This document shows, in pieces, positions 42,417 to 51,955 of a stretch of 64,000 nt of DNA. Position 1 is the stretch's first letter. Each line of letters begins with the position of its first letter. The stretch spans positions 3,534,001 through 3,598,000 of the forward strand of contig NZ_AP023287.1 of NCBI RefSeq assembly GCF_014218295.1, given 5' to 3'. The DNA comes from Mycolicibacterium litorale (lineage in GTDB: Bacteria > Actinomycetota > Actinomycetes > Mycobacteriales > Mycobacteriaceae). Under the pieces are notes generated by a model. That model worked only from the letters and a program-made list of their open reading frames with translations. It was not told where the DNA came from and did no database searches. A program made the translations under genes and the position numbers.

Positions 42417-42766
42417 ACACGGCAGAAGTCGGGATCGAAGGCCCTTCTCCGGCCGCGGGCCGGATGTGACTGTTGGCCGGTGGAGCACTCGACGACGTTG
42501 GATGCCGGATTCACAGAAGCCGAAGACGCTGATCCGCACGTGAGCCCGCGATCAGCGGTGTCGCGGTCATCGAGGGCCCGATGACCGATTTCGGTTCTCT
42601 CACAGCGCCTCTCACCGAACGCGATCCTCAGCCATGCCGAACGGCTGGCGTTCGGCATCATCGGCGACTACGACGCGATGTCGCAAGCGGGATTCGGCAG
42701 GTCGTCACGCGACTCGCGGATCTCGCGTCCGTATCGCGTCGGTCGACGCACGGCGAACCCGGATTG
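42417..42766. other. 350-bp gap between convergent ICMT-like gene and nadE
   Basis: No gene is supported. The region is slightly less GC-rich than its neighbours, with mixed short frames lacking a ribosome site or a recognisable protein. Its one clear element is the strong hairpin at 42634-42658. A stretch around 42620-42700 can be read as ...LSHAERLAFGIIGDYDAMSQ, which may be a decayed gene end, but I could not identify it. Confidence 0.4.
42634..42658. terminator. Hairpin between convergent operons (10-bp perfect stem)
   Basis: ATGCCGAACG pairs with CGTTCGGCAT across the loop GCTGG. It is symmetric, so it could stop both the ICMT-like operon and nadE transcripts. There is no U tract, which is common for mycobacterial terminators. 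Confidence 0.45.
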
Positions 42767-44809
42767 TCAGCTCTTCGGGATGGAGTTCTCGATCTCGTCG
42801 AGCCAGACACGCGCCGACATGTCCGACGGTGCGCGCCAGTCGCCGCGCGGTGAGAGTGAGCCGCCGGCAGACACTTTCGGCCCGTTCGGCAGCGCCGACC
42901 GTTTGAACTGGCTGAAGGAGTAGAACCGCTGGGCGAACACCTGCAGCCAGTGCCGGATCTCGCCGAGCGAATAGGTGGGCCGCTTGCTCTCCGGGTATCC
43001 GGTGGGCCAGTCGCCGTTGTCGGCGTCGCTCCACGCGTGCCACGCCAGGAATGCGACCTTCGACGGGCGGAATCCGTAGCGCAGCACCTGAAACAGCGAG
43101 AAGTCCTGTAGGACATACGGTCCCACCTTGCCCTCGCTGCTCTGGATCTCCTCGTCCTCCCCGGCGGGCACCAGCTCAGGGCTGATCTCGGTGTCGAGCA
43201 CCGACTGCAGCACCTCGTTGACCGTGTCGTCGAACTGCTTCGAGGCGATCACCCATCGGATCAGGTGTTGTATCAACGTCTTCGGCACACCACCGTTGAC
43301 GTTGTAGTGCGACATCTGGTCACCCACACCGTAGGTCGACCAGCCCAGCGCCAGCTCGGACAGGTCACCGGTGCCCAGCACGATGCCGCCGCGCTGATTG
43401 GCGAGGCGGAACAGGTAATCCGTGCGCAGACCGGCCTGCACGTTCTCGAACGTGACGTCGTAGACCTTCTCCCCGCGCGAGAACGGGTGGTCCATCTCCT
43501 TGAGCATCAGTTCGGCCGTCGACTTGATGTCGATGGTCTCGAACGTCACGCCCAGCGCCTCCGCCAGGCGGGTCGCGTTGTTCTTCGTGCGCTCGCCGGT
43601 CGCGAACCCCGGCAACGTGAACGCCAGAATGTCACTGCGCGGCCGTTCTTCGCGGTCCATGGCTCGCGCCGCCACGATCAGCGCGTGCGTCGAGTCCAGG
43701 CCCCCCGACAGCCCGAGCACGATCTTCGGGTAGTCCAGTGCGCGCAGCCGCTGCTCGAGCCCGGCGACCTGAATGTTGTAGGCCTCGTAGCAGTCCTGTT
43801 CCAGCCGTGCCGGATCGGCGGGCACGAAAGGGAAGCGCTCGACCTCGCGGTACAACCCGATGTCGCCGGCCGGCGGGTCGAGCGTGAACTCGATGCGCCG
43901 GAACGAATCCTCGTCGATCATCTGGTGGCGGCGGTTGTCGTCGAAGGTTCCCATCCGCAACCGCTCGTTGCGCAGCAGTTCGAGGTCCACGTCGGCCACC
44001 GAGCGCCGCTCACCTCTCGGGAAGCGCTCCGACTGCGCCAGGCACACCCCGTTCTCCCAGATCATGGTCTGCCCGTCCCAGGACAGGTCCGTCGTCGACT
44101 CCCCCTGTCCCGCTGCGGCGTAGACGTAGGCGGCCAGGCACCGTGAGGAGGCCGAACGCGCGAACAGGCACCGGTCCTCGGACCGGCCGATCGTGATCGG
44201 GCTGCCGGACAGGTTGGCCAGCACGGTCGCACCGGCCAGCGCGGCCTCCGCGCTGGGCGGCACCGGCACCCACATGTCCTCGCAGATCTCGACGTGCAGT
44301 ACGAAGCCCGGCAGGTCGGTGGCCTCGAACAGCAGGTCGGGCCCGAACGGCACGTCGCGGTCGCCCAGCCGGATCTCACCGCGCTCCTCGCCGCCGGGGG
44401 CGATCTGGCGTTTCTCGTAGAACTCCCGGTAGTTGGGGATATAGGACTTCGGCACCACACCGAGGATCTGCCCGCGGTGGATCACCACCGCGGTGTTGTA
44501 GACCCGGTGGCGGTACCGCAGCGGCGCGCCCACCACCAGCACCGGCAGCAGATCCACCGATGCGGCCACGATGTCCAGCAGCGCCGCGTCGACCGCCTCG
44601 AGCAGCGCGTCCTGCAGCACGATGTCCTCGATGGAATAGCCCGTGAGCGTCAGCTCCGGGAAGACCGCCAACGCGACGTTGTCGTCGTGACAGTCGCGGG
44701 CCATCCGTAGCACGGCCTCGGCGTTGCCTTTCGGGTCGGCGAGCGAGGTGTGATGCGTGCATGCGGCGATGCGCGCGAAGCCGTGCCGGTACGCCGAGTA
44801 GAAATCCAT
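42767..44809 (-). CDS. nadE: Glutamine-dependent NAD+ synthetase
   Basis: NadE amidates NaAD to NAD using glutamine. The 680-residue protein joins an N-terminal nitrilase-type glutaminase to a C-terminal NAD synthetase. The glutaminase triad falls at Glu52 (FPELTLTGYS), Lys121 (VPKSYIPNYREFYE) and Cys176 (EICEDMW), as in the M. tuberculosis enzyme. The synthetase P-loop is LGLSGGLDSTHAL, and GTGDLSELALGWSTYG is present. ATG 44809 is used; the frame runs on upstream but overlaps the divergent hydrolase gene. Confidence 0.96.
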   Translation of the reverse strand: MDFYSAYRHGFARIAACTHHTSLADPKGNAEAVLRMARDCHDDNVALAVFPELTLTGYSIEDIVLQDALLEAVDAALLDIVAASVDLLPVLVVGAPLRYRHRVYNTAVVIHRGQILGVVPKSYIPNYREFYEKRQIAPGGEERGEIRLGDRDVPFGPDLLFEATDLPGFVLHVEICEDMWVPVPPSAEAALAGATVLANLSGSPITIGRSEDRCLFARSASSRCLAAYVYAAAGQGESTTDLSWDGQTMIWENGVCLAQSERFPRGERRSVADVDLELLRNERLRMGTFDDNRRHQMIDEDSFRRIEFTLDPPAGDIGLYREVERFPFVPADPARLEQDCYEAYNIQVAGLEQRLRALDYPKIVLGLSGGLDSTHALIVAARAMDREERPRSDILAFTLPGFATGERTKNNATRLAEALGVTFETIDIKSTAELMLKEMDHPFSRGEKVYDVTFENVQAGLRTDYLFRLANQRGGIVLGTGDLSELALGWSTYGVGDQMSHYNVNGGVPKTLIQHLIRWVIASKQFDDTVNEVLQSVLDTEISPELVPAGEDEEIQSSEGKVGPYVLQDFSLFQVLRYGFRPSKVAFLAWHAWSDADNGDWPTGYPESKRPTYSLGEIRHWLQVFAQRFYSFSQFKRSALPNGPKVSAGGSLSPRGDWRAPSDMSARVWLDEIENSIPKS

Positions 44810-44851
44810 GCCCACATTGTTGCCCGCATTCATCGCGGGGTATGCAAAGAC

Positions 44852-45391
44852 ATGACCAAGACCGCGGTGCTGATCATCGACATGATGAATACCTACGACC
44901 ACGAGGACGCCGACAAGCTGGCTCCCAATGTCGAACGGATCATCGACCCCCTGGCCAAACTGATCGCCGACGCCCGCAACCGCGACGACGTGGACCTCAT
45001 CTACGTCAACGACAACTACGGTGACTTCAGCGCGGAATTCAGCGACATCGTGCGCTCCGGTCTCGAAGGCAAACGCCCCGACCTCGTCACACCGATCGTG
45101 CCGGAACAGGGTTGCCGCGTCATGACGAAGGTGCGCCACAGTGCCTTCTACGCCACATCGCTGGCGTACCTGCTCACCCAGCTCGAACCGGAACGCGTCG
45201 TGCTGACCGGCCAGGTGACCGAGCAGTGCATCCTCTACACCGCGCTCGACGCCTACGTCCGGCACTTCCCCGTGGTCATCCCCCGCGACGCGGTCGCCCA
45301 CATCGACGCCGAACTCGGCGAGGCAGCGCTGCGGATGATGGAGCAGAACATGAGCGCCGAACTGATCTCGGCGGCCGACTGCCTGCACTGA
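44852..45391 (+). CDS. Isochorismatase-family cysteine hydrolase
   Basis: This 179-residue cysteine hydrolase has triad Asp10 (AVLIIDMMNTYD), Lys (MTKVRHSAFYAT) and Cys (TGQVTEQCILYTALDAY). The overall pattern is that of the YecD/isochorismatase-like group; it is not a typical PncA (which has a His-rich metal site). ATG 44852 has no clear ribosome site; TATGCA lies just upstream, so it may be leaderless. It is divergent from nadE, which hints at, but does not prove, a nicotinamide link. Confidence 0.85.
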   Translation: MTKTAVLIIDMMNTYDHEDADKLAPNVERIIDPLAKLIADARNRDDVDLIYVNDNYGDFSAEFSDIVRSGLEGKRPDLVTPIVPEQGCRVMTKVRHSAFYATSLAYLLTQLEPERVVLTGQVTEQCILYTALDAYVRHFPVVIPRDAVAHIDAELGEAALRMMEQNMSAELISAADCLH

Positions 45392-45450
45392 CCGTCCTCG
45401 CTCGCGGCCCACAGCCGCTCGGCGATGACGACGTCGAGGGCGTAGGAATG

Positions 45451-45486
45451 CACTTCGTCGGCAGTCGACTTCGCGCCGAACGTCGT
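45451..45486 (-). pseudogene. Possible remnant of an SDR N-terminus
   Basis: The minus-strand frame reads TTFGAKSTADEV, which matches the leader found before the Rossmann fold in many mycobacterial short-chain dehydrogenases. The next residues (HSYALDVVIAERLW) do not continue as that family, and no good start codon is present. It may be a leftover of a deleted SDR gene beside the intact SDR. Confidence 0.25.
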
Positions 45487-45524
45487 TGTGGTCCTTTCGA
45501 TGGTGGTCGGGTGACCGGTGACCG

Positions 45525-46271
45525 TCAGACCGTGAAGCCGCCGTCGACGTTGAGGTGGGCGCCCGTGATGTAGCCGGATTCCGGGCCGGCCACGAAGCTC
45601 ACCAGAGCCGCGACGTCGCTGGTGTGCCCATAGCGGCCCTGCGCCGTCACCTGCTTGAGGCTCTCGGCGAAGTCGCCGCGGTTCGGGTTCGCATCGGTGT
45701 CGATCGGGCCCGGTTGCACGTTGTTCACCGTGATGCCGCGCGGACCGAGATCGCGGGCGAGCCCTCGCGTGAAGGCGGCCACGGCCCCCTTGGTCATGCC
45801 GTACACCGACAGCCCCGGGCCCGGGATCCGGTCGGCGTTGATGCTGCCGATGTTGATGATGCGTGCGCCCTCGCCCAGATGCTTGATCGCGCTGCGCGTG
45901 GTCCAGTACATGCCGCCGATGTTGATCGCCACGAGTCGGTCGAACTCCTCGGGCGGGAACTCGTCGAAGGGTGCGATGTGCGCGACGGCGGCGTTGTTGA
46001 CCACGATGTCCAGACCCCCGAGTGCGGCGACGGCCTGATCGACCGCGTCGGCGCTCTCGGCGGGATCGGCGGCGTCGGCCCGGATGGCCACCACGACGGC
46101 GCCGTCGGCGGTGAGTTCGGCCACGAGTTCCTCGGCGTTGGCGGCGGAGGCCGAGTAGGTGAACGCCACGGCGGCGCCGTCCGCGGACAGTCGCCGGACG
46201 ATTCCCGCGCCGATTCCCCGCGATCCGCCGGTGACCAGTGCCCGCCGTCCGGTCAGGTGTGCTGTGCTCAT
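45525..46271 (-). CDS. Short-chain dehydrogenase/reductase
   Basis: This classical SDR of 248 aa has cofactor motif ALVTGGSRGIGAGI, the NNAA motif (VVNNAAVAHIAP), and the Ser-Tyr-Lys triad in NIGSINADRIPGPGLSVYGM and TKGAVAAF. PGPIDTDANPNRGDFAESLK is the usual post-catalytic loop, and GYITGAHLNVDGGF closes the fold. ATG 46271 follows GAGGAG. It is divergent from the TetR gene and is its likely target. The substrate is unknown. Confidence 0.9.
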   Translation of the reverse strand: MSTAHLTGRRALVTGGSRGIGAGIVRRLSADGAAVAFTYSASAANAEELVAELTADGAVVVAIRADAADPAESADAVDQAVAALGGLDIVVNNAAVAHIAPFDEFPPEEFDRLVAINIGGMYWTTRSAIKHLGEGARIINIGSINADRIPGPGLSVYGMTKGAVAAFTRGLARDLGPRGITVNNVQPGPIDTDANPNRGDFAESLKQVTAQGRYGHTSDVAALVSFVAGPESGYITGAHLNVDGGFTV

Positions 46272-46354
46272 CTCGTGAACTCCTCGTAATTACGAACCGA
46301 CGTGTTACTTAGTACGCTGAGGTCAAGACCCTCCGTGGGCTAACACATTCCCGA

Positions 46355-46370
46355 TGTGACCGGCATCACA
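46355..46370. promoter_or_regulatory. Perfect CRP-type binding site upstream of tetR
   Basis: It reads TGTGA-CCGGCA-TCACA, extended by one more base pair on each side (A...T). This is the second exact consensus match in the window. It lies 17 nt before the TetR start, suggesting cAMP-CRP repression of tetR or influence on the divergent SDR promoter. A nearby palindrome, CGTAATTACG (46285-46294), may be the TetR operator. Confidence 0.65.
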
Positions 46371-46387
46371 TGAGAGGTGGTGGGGCG

Positions 46388-46945
46388 ATGGCCGTCGGGC
46401 GGCCCCGGGAGTTCGACCCGGCTCAGGTCGAGGACGTGGCGATGAGACTGTTCTGGGAACGCGGCTTCGACGGCGTGTCCATCTCCGATGTGACCGCCGC
46501 GACCGGCGTGAACCGTCGGAGCATCTACGCCGAGTTCGAGTCCAAGGAGAACCTGTTCGACCGCGCCCTGCAGCGCTACCTCGCCGGCCCGAGCGCGTAC
46601 ACGGTGGAAGCGCTGACCCGGTCGACGGCCCGCGCGGTCGCCGAGGCGATGGTCCACGGTGCGGCCGACACGGTCAGCGGCGACGTCCACGGTTGCCTGA
46701 CGGTCGGGGAGGCGCCGGGACTGGCCGAGTTCCGCGACGCGACGGTGCACCGACTGGCCGAACGATTCGAGGCCGCGGTCGACGACGGCGAACTGTCCGG
46801 CGTCGACACCCTGCTGCTGGCCCGCTGGATCGCGGCGGTCTGCCAGGGAATTGCGATTCAGGCCCGGAGCGGCGCGAGCCGAGACGACCTGCATGCCATC
46901 GCCGACCTGGCGTTGGCGGGCTGGCCGGCGGCGGCGTCCGAGTGA
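46388..46945 (+). CDS. TetR-family transcriptional regulator
   Basis: The 185-residue repressor has an N-terminal HTH (AMRLFWERGFDGVSISDVTA, then NRRSIYAEFESKENLFDRAL) and a C-terminal helical ligand domain with HGCLTVGEAPGLAEFRDATV, a TetR_C subtype pattern. I start at ATG 46388 (MAVGRPREF); an ATG at 46370 overlaps the CRP-type site. It is divergent from the SDR gene, the classic arrangement for a TetR controlling its neighbour. Confidence 0.9.
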   Translation: MAVGRPREFDPAQVEDVAMRLFWERGFDGVSISDVTAATGVNRRSIYAEFESKENLFDRALQRYLAGPSAYTVEALTRSTARAVAEAMVHGAADTVSGDVHGCLTVGEAPGLAEFRDATVHRLAERFEAAVDDGELSGVDTLLLARWIAAVCQGIAIQARSGASRDDLHAIADLALAGWPAAASE

Positions 46946-47042
46946 CGGTGGCCGCGGACAGCACCTCCACATCGGTGGAGTCGTGGTCGGCACAGAAACG
47001 TCGCGCCGACGGCCGACGAGCAGCTCAAACAGCGTCGGTCCC

Positions 47043-47048
47043 TATCCT
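47043..47048 (+). promoter_or_regulatory. -10 box of leaderless sirtuin promoter (TATCCT)
   Basis: TATCCT ends 7 nt before GTG 47056, and no Shine-Dalgarno is present at normal distance. A transcript starting at the GTG is expected. Confidence 0.4.
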
Positions 47049-47055
47049 GGACAGG

Positions 47056-47892
47056 GTGGAATCACCGGAACTGGTCGCGATGCTGCAAGGCCGCCGCGTC
47101 GCGGTACTCACCGGCGCGGGGATGTCGACCGACTCCGGCATCCCCGACTACCGGGGACCCGATTCGCCGCCGAGCAACCCGATGACCATCCGGCAGTTCA
47201 CCTCCGATCCGGTGTTCCGGCAGCGTTACTGGGCGCGCAACCACGTCGGCTGGCGGCACATGGCCGCCACCATGCCCAACGCCGGGCACCGCGCGCTGGC
47301 CGCACTCGAACGCTCCGGCGTGGCGATCGGCCTCATCACCCAGAACGTCGACCTGTTGCACACCAAGGCGGGCAGCCGCAACGTCATCAACCTGCACGGC
47401 ACCTACGCCGAGGTGATCTGTCTGGACTGCGGACACACGATGTCGCGCGCGGCCCTGGCCGAGCTGCTCGAAGCGGCCAACCCCGGCTTCCTCGAGCGGG
47501 CGGAGTCGGTCGGCGGCATCGCGGTCGCCCCGGACGCCGACGCCGTCATCGGCGACACCTCGACGTTCCGCATTCTCGACTGCCCGGTATGCGGTGGCAT
47601 GCTCAAACCCGACATCGTCTACTTCGGCGAGAGTGTGCCCAAGGACCGGGTCGAGCGCGCGTTCGCGATGGTCGACGGCGCGGACGCACTGCTGGTGGCC
47701 GGCTCCTCGCTCACCGTCTTCTCCGGATACCGGTTCGTCCGGCACGCCGCGGCGCGGGACATGCCCATCGCGATCATCAACCGCGGCCCCACCCGCGGTG
47801 ACGATCTGGCGACCGTCAAACTCGACAACGGCTGCTCGCCGATGCTGGCGTTACTGGCCGACGAGCTGCCCGCGCTGGCGAATTCGGCTTGA
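47056..47892 (+). CDS. Sir2-family NAD-dependent protein deacylase (SIRT4-like class)
   Basis: This 278-residue sirtuin removes acyl groups from lysine using NAD. It has the NAD pocket LTGAGMSTDSGIPDYRG (18-34), TQNVD (95-99), the catalytic His114 in NLHGTY, and two zinc knuckles (C122xxC125 and C176xxC179). VAGSSLTVFSGYRFVRHAAA marks the class II (SIRT4-like) group. The start is GTG 47056 behind TATCCT, so it is probably leaderless; the long upstream frame overlaps tetR. An unknown gene follows immediately. Confidence 0.9.
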   Translation: MESPELVAMLQGRRVAVLTGAGMSTDSGIPDYRGPDSPPSNPMTIRQFTSDPVFRQRYWARNHVGWRHMAATMPNAGHRALAALERSGVAIGLITQNVDLLHTKAGSRNVINLHGTYAEVICLDCGHTMSRAALAELLEAANPGFLERAESVGGIAVAPDADAVIGDTSTFRILDCPVCGGMLKPDIVYFGESVPKDRVERAFAMVDGADALLVAGSSLTVFSGYRFVRHAAARDMPIAIINRGPTRGDDLATVKLDNGCSPMLALLADELPALANSA

Positions 47893-48567
47893 ATGGGCGG
47901 GGTGTCCACACTCCTCGCACAGATCCGACCCGGCCCCGGCGCGATCGAGGGGCGCTGGGCCCTCGGCATCGGCGACGCGCTGGCCCGGTTGGCGCCGGCC
48001 CCCGAACCACTGCGTGACCTGCTGCGGCTGCTGAACCACTTCGGCGGGCTGGCCGTCAGCGACGACGAGGTGGAATTCGACGGCGACGCGGTGGACTGGT
48101 CGGACGTCAAGGAGATCGAGACCCACAAACTCGCCGGGTATCTACTGTCCGGGGCGCTCGACAAGCAGATCGACAAACTGCCCGTGCCGTGGTTCCCGTT
48201 CCGCGGTCTGGCGCTCAACGCGGCGTCACAGGTCGCGCTGACGGCGATCGTCGCGACCGTCGACGGCGTGTTCCGGCGTGCCTTCGACGTGGCGATCCCG
48301 GCCGAGGTCCACTACCGGGGACTCCTGCGGGAACGCACCCTGACCCCCGGCATGCTGGCCACGGTCCTGCTCGCCGACCCCGCGGTGCGGGGGGCGCTCA
48401 CCGCGACGGCGCAAGCGCACGGTGTCGAGGTACGCCCGGCCGACGACGACGTCCTCGACGCCGCGCGTCAGCGCGCCCGCCGCATCGCGTCACTGTGGAA
48501 GTTGGTGCGCTCAGACCGCGACGAGGTCGTCGGCGTGGACGGCCGGCCTGCGCATCTCGGCCGGTAG
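47893..48567 (+). CDS. Uncharacterised conserved protein, 224 aa
   Basis: I do not recognise this family. The protein is soluble and Ala/Leu-rich, with an N-terminal helical half ([20 protein letters not shown]), a middle [20 protein letters not shown] and a basic C-terminal tail ([20 protein letters not shown]). Its ATG lies directly after the sirtuin stop, suggesting co-expression and perhaps a shared job. GTG 47902 is an alternative start. Its last 57 bp overlap the 3' end of proB on the other strand, an unusually long convergent overlap. Confidence 0.75.
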   Translation: MGGVSTLLAQIRPGPGAIEGRWALGIGDALARLAPAPEPLRDLLRLLNHFGGLAVSDDEVEFDGDAVDWSDVKEIETHKLAGYLLSGALDKQIDKLPVPWFPFRGLALNAASQVALTAIVATVDGVFRRAFDVAIPAEVHYRGLLRERTLTPGMLATVLLADPAVRGALTATAQAHGVEVRPADDDVLDAARQRARRIASLWKLVRSDRDEVVGVDGRPAHLGR

Positions 48568-49632
48568 ATCCGAGGTCGAGCGGCCCAGCATGGTGGCGAG
48601 TTCGGTCGCGTCGTAGGCCACCACGCCGCGAGCCACCACGGTCGCGTCCGGCGCCCGCAGCTCGACGACGTCGCCGCCGTAGAACCGTCCCGACACCGCG
48701 GTGATGCCGGCGGGTAACAACGAGCGCCGTTGCCCCACAACAGCGTTGACCGCACCCTGGTCGAGGGTCAGTGCGCCGGTCGACTCCGCGGCGTACCGCA
48801 CCCAGAACCGCCGCGCCGACATCCGTTCCGCGCGTGGGGCGAACACGGTACCGACCGACGCGTCCGACAGGGCGGTGGCGGCGTCGGCGGCGGCCGCGAG
48901 CAGCACGGGGACACCGGCGTCGGCGGCCAGCAGCGCCGACGAGAGCTTCGACGCCATCCCGCCGGTGCCCAGACTGCTCCCGCGGCCGGCCACGACGCCG
49001 TCGAGGTCGTCGGGTGCGGACACCTCAGGAATGAAGCGTGCGTTGCCTTTTCGTGGATCGGAGTCGTAGAGGCCGTCGATGTCCGACAGCAACACCAGTG
49101 CGTCCGCCCCCACCAGGTGCGCCACCAGCGCCGACAGCCGGTCGTTGTCGCCGAACCGGATCTCGTTGGTGGCCACGGTGTCGTTCTCGTTGACGATCGC
49201 CACCGCGTGCAGCGCCCGCAACCGGTCCAAGGTGCGTTGGGCGTTGGTGTGCTGTGCGCGCATCGAGATGTCGTGTGCGGTCAGCAGCACCTGCCCGACC
49301 GTGCGCTCGTAGCGAGCGAAGGCGCTGCTCCACGAGTTGATCAGAGCGACCTGCCCGACGCTGGCGGCGGCCTGTTTGGTGGCCAGGTCCGTCGGCCGTT
49401 TGGACAGCCGCAACGGTTCGATACCCGCCGCGATCGCACCCGACGACACGATCACCACGTCGGAGCCGGCCTTCATCCGCTTCTCGATCGCCTCCACCAG
49501 GGTGGCGAGCCGGTTGGCGTCGAATACGCCGCTGGGCGTGGTCAGTGCCGTGGTGCCGATCTTGACGACGACGCTGCGCGCGGTCCTGACCGCTTCGCGG
49601 TGCGGCGATGCGTTGTGGGCGGCCCCGGTCAT
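48511..49632 (-). CDS. proB: Glutamate 5-kinase
   Basis: ProB phosphorylates glutamate in the first step of proline synthesis and is feedback inhibited by proline. The 373-residue protein has the amino acid kinase domain ([71 protein letters not shown]) and a C-terminal PUA domain ([20 protein letters not shown]). ATG 49632 overlaps the obg stop as ATGA, so it is the last gene of rplU-rpmA-obg-proB. Confidence 0.96.
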   Translation of the reverse strand: MTGAAHNASPHREAVRTARSVVVKIGTTALTTPSGVFDANRLATLVEAIEKRMKAGSDVVIVSSGAIAAGIEPLRLSKRPTDLATKQAAASVGQVALINSWSSAFARYERTVGQVLLTAHDISMRAQHTNAQRTLDRLRALHAVAIVNENDTVATNEIRFGDNDRLSALVAHLVGADALVLLSDIDGLYDSDPRKGNARFIPEVSAPDDLDGVVAGRGSSLGTGGMASKLSSALLAADAGVPVLLAAAADAATALSDASVGTVFAPRAERMSARRFWVRYAAESTGALTLDQGAVNAVVGQRRSLLPAGITAVSGRFYGGDVVELRAPDATVVARGVVAYDATELATMLGRSTSDLPAEMRRPAVHADDLVAV

Positions 49633-51086
49633 TCATCACCGCCGGGCTCGTCGCCCGACTGGCGGCGCTCCCGCCGGGCGATCTTGCGTTCGGCGGCCGA
49701 GACGCGGTCGGTCTGCTCGAGCCGGGTGTCGGTACCGCGACCGGACATCTGCACGTCCACCCCGGCCGGTGTCTGCGGTTCCCAGTCGAACGTCATGTCG
49801 CCGATGGTCACCGCGCAGCCGGGCCGCGCGCCGAGGCGCAGCAGCTCGTCTTCGACACCGAGGCGTGCCAGCCGGTCGCCCAGGTAGCCGACCGCCTCGT
49901 CGTTGTCGAAATCGGTTTGGCTGATCCAGCGTTCGGGTCTGGTGCCGCGCACGACGAACCCACCCTGGCCGTCCGGGTGCACGGAGAAGCCGGTCTCGTC
50001 GACCGGCACCGGCCGGATGATCGGCCGGCGCGCCACGATCGGCGGTTGGGCCTCCCGATAGGCGCTGACCATCTCCCACAGCGCAAACGTCAGGGGGCGC
50101 AGGCCTTCTCGTGTCACCGTGGACACCTCGAAGACCGGCCAGCCGAAACGTTCGGAGATCTCTTCGCGGAGGAAGTCGGCCAGCTCCCTGGCGTCGGGCA
50201 CGTCGATCTTGTTGAGCACCACGGCACGTGGGCGTTCGGCCAGATCGCCGAGAGTCGTATCCCCCTGCAGCGTCGGGCGGTAGGCGGCGAGTTCGGCTTC
50301 GAGCGCCTCGATGTCGGAGACCGGGTCGCGGCCGGGTTCCATGGTCGCGCAGTCCACGACGTGCACGAGCACCGCGCAGCGTTCGATGTGACGCAGGAAC
50401 TCCAGGCCGAGTCCACGGCCTTCCGAGGCGCCCGGGATCAAGCCGGGGACGTCGGCGACCGTGAAGGTGTGGTCCCCCGCCGAGACGACGCCGAGGTTGG
50501 GCACCAACGTGGTGAAGGGGTAGTCCGCGATCTTCGGCTTGGCCGCCGAGATCGTCGAGACCAGTGAGGATTTGCCCGCCGAGGGGAAGCCGATCAGACC
50601 GACGTCGGCGACCGTCTTGAGCTCGAGGGTGAGTTCACGGACCTCGCCCTTCTCGCCCAGCAGGGCGAAGCCGGGTGCCTTGCGGGACCGGGAGGCCAGT
50701 GCCGCGTTGCCGAGTCCACCGCGACCGCCCGCGGCGGCTTCGAAGCGGGTGCCCGCGCCGACGAGGTCGGCCAGCACACGACCCTGCTCGTCGAGGACGA
50801 CGGTGCCGTCGGGAACCTTGACCTCGAGATCGGCGCCGGCAGCACCGTCGCGGTTGCTGCCCGCGCCCTGTTTACCCGACGGAGCCACGACATGCGGATG
50901 GAAGTGGAAGTCGAGCAGCGTGTGCACCTGCGGATCGACGACCAGCACGATGCTGCCGCCGCGACCGCCGTTACCGCCGTCCGGACCGCCGAGCGGTTTG
51001 AACTTCTCACGGTGCACCGACGCGCAGCCGTTGCCGCCGTTGCCCGCCTTCGCGTGGATGACGACGCGGTCGACGAACCGGGGCAT
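49629..51086 (-). CDS. obg: GTPase Obg
   Basis: Obg is an essential ribosome-associated GTPase. The 485-residue protein has the Gly-rich OBG domain ([20 protein letters not shown] and [13 protein letters not shown]), the G domain with G1 [10 protein letters not shown]3 DVPGL and G4 NKID, and a C-terminal OCT domain ([20 protein letters not shown]) plus a charged tail. ATG 51086 follows GAAGGAGTGATCATC. It lies between rpmA and proB. Confidence 0.96.
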   Translation of the reverse strand: MPRFVDRVVIHAKAGNGGNGCASVHREKFKPLGGPDGGNGGRGGSIVLVVDPQVHTLLDFHFHPHVVAPSGKQGAGSNRDGAAGADLEVKVPDGTVVLDEQGRVLADLVGAGTRFEAAAGGRGGLGNAALASRSRKAPGFALLGEKGEVRELTLELKTVADVGLIGFPSAGKSSLVSTISAAKPKIADYPFTTLVPNLGVVSAGDHTFTVADVPGLIPGASEGRGLGLEFLRHIERCAVLVHVVDCATMEPGRDPVSDIEALEAELAAYRPTLQGDTTLGDLAERPRAVVLNKIDVPDARELADFLREEISERFGWPVFEVSTVTREGLRPLTFALWEMVSAYREAQPPIVARRPIIRPVPVDETGFSVHPDGQGGFVVRGTRPERWISQTDFDNDEAVGYLGDRLARLGVEDELLRLGARPGCAVTIGDMTFDWEPQTPAGVDVQMSGRGTDTRLEQTDRVSAAERKIARRERRQSGDEPGGDE

Positions 51087-51169
51087 GATGATCACTCCTT
51101 CGCCGAAACGAACATTTGGGCGCGAACTTGCGAGAAGCCGGCGCCCAAACGTCGATCTCGACGCGGGGA

Positions 51170-51433
51170 CTAGACCTCTCGGGCGACCGGAACGATGTTG
51201 ACGGTCTTGCGACCGCGACGGCTGCCGAACTCGACGGCGCCGGGTGCGGTGGCGAACAGGGTGTCGTCACCGCCGCGGCCGACGTTCACGCCGGGATGGA
51301 AGTGGGTGCCGCGCTGACGCACGATGATCTCGCCGGCCTTGACGACCTGGCCGCCGAAACGCTTGACGCCGAGCCGCTGGGCGGCGGAGTCACGACCGTT
51401 GCGCGAGCTGGACGCGCCCTTCTTGTGTGCCAT
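51170..51433 (-). CDS. rpmA: 50S ribosomal protein L27
   Basis: L27 reaches the peptidyl transferase centre. The 87-residue product begins [20 protein letters not shown] and has [20 protein letters not shown] and the [16 protein letters not shown] core. Length and sequence fit the family throughout. It is between rplU and obg in the usual order. Confidence 0.98.
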   Translation of the reverse strand: MAHKKGASSSRNGRDSAAQRLGVKRFGGQVVKAGEIIVRQRGTHFHPGVNVGRGGDDTLFATAPGAVEFGSRRGRKTVNIVPVAREV

Positions 51434-51480
51434 CTCTTTGGTCTCCGCTCAGTATTGTCTGTTCTCGCCTGACGGCTCGA

Positions 51481-51792
51481 TCACGCGATGCCGGTGACCT
51501 TCAGGACCGTCAGCTGCTGACGGTGACCCTGACGCTTGTGGTAGCCGGTCTTGTTCTTGAACTTGTGGATCCGGATCTTGGGACCCTTGGTGTGCTCGAG
51601 CACCTCACCGGTGACCGCGACCTTGGCCAGGTCCTCGGCCTTGGTGGTCACGTTGGCACCGTCGACGACCAGTGCGACCGGCAGCGACACCGACGCACCG
51701 GGCTCGGAGTCGAGCTTCTCGACCTTGACCACATCGCCGACGGCGACCTTGTACTGCTTGCCGCCGGTCTTGACGATTGCGTAGCTCGCCAT
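51481..51792 (-). CDS. rplU: 50S ribosomal protein L21
   Basis: L21 binds 23S rRNA. The 103-residue protein starts [20 protein letters not shown] and ends [18 protein letters not shown], fully typical. It is the first gene of rplU-rpmA-obg-proB. About 120 nt of leader separate it from the hairpin that ends the rne transcript. Confidence 0.98.
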   Translation of the reverse strand: MASYAIVKTGGKQYKVAVGDVVKVEKLDSEPGASVSLPVALVVDGANVTTKAEDLAKVAVTGEVLEHTKGPKIRIHKFKNKTGYHKRQGHRQQLTVLKVTGIA

Positions 51793-51912
51793 CGTGTCCT
51801 AGTCCTCTTCCGTAGCCGGTGCGCGCACTGCGTTGCCCGGAGGCTGCGTGCGCGGGTCTGGGTGCGGGCGTCGATTCGATCCCGCGGCCGCCGGCGGTCA
51901 GCCTGGCGGCAA

Positions 51913-51934
51913 CTGGTCAAGGGTACGTGACCAG
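51913..51934 (-). terminator. Hairpin after rne (CTGGTCA / TGACCAG)
   Basis: A perfect 7-bp stem with an 8-nt loop begins 22 nt past the rne stop codon on the minus strand. No U tract follows. It would separate rne from the rplU operon downstream. Confidence 0.5.
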
Positions 51935-51955
51935 CAGGGAGAGGGTCAAACCGCC

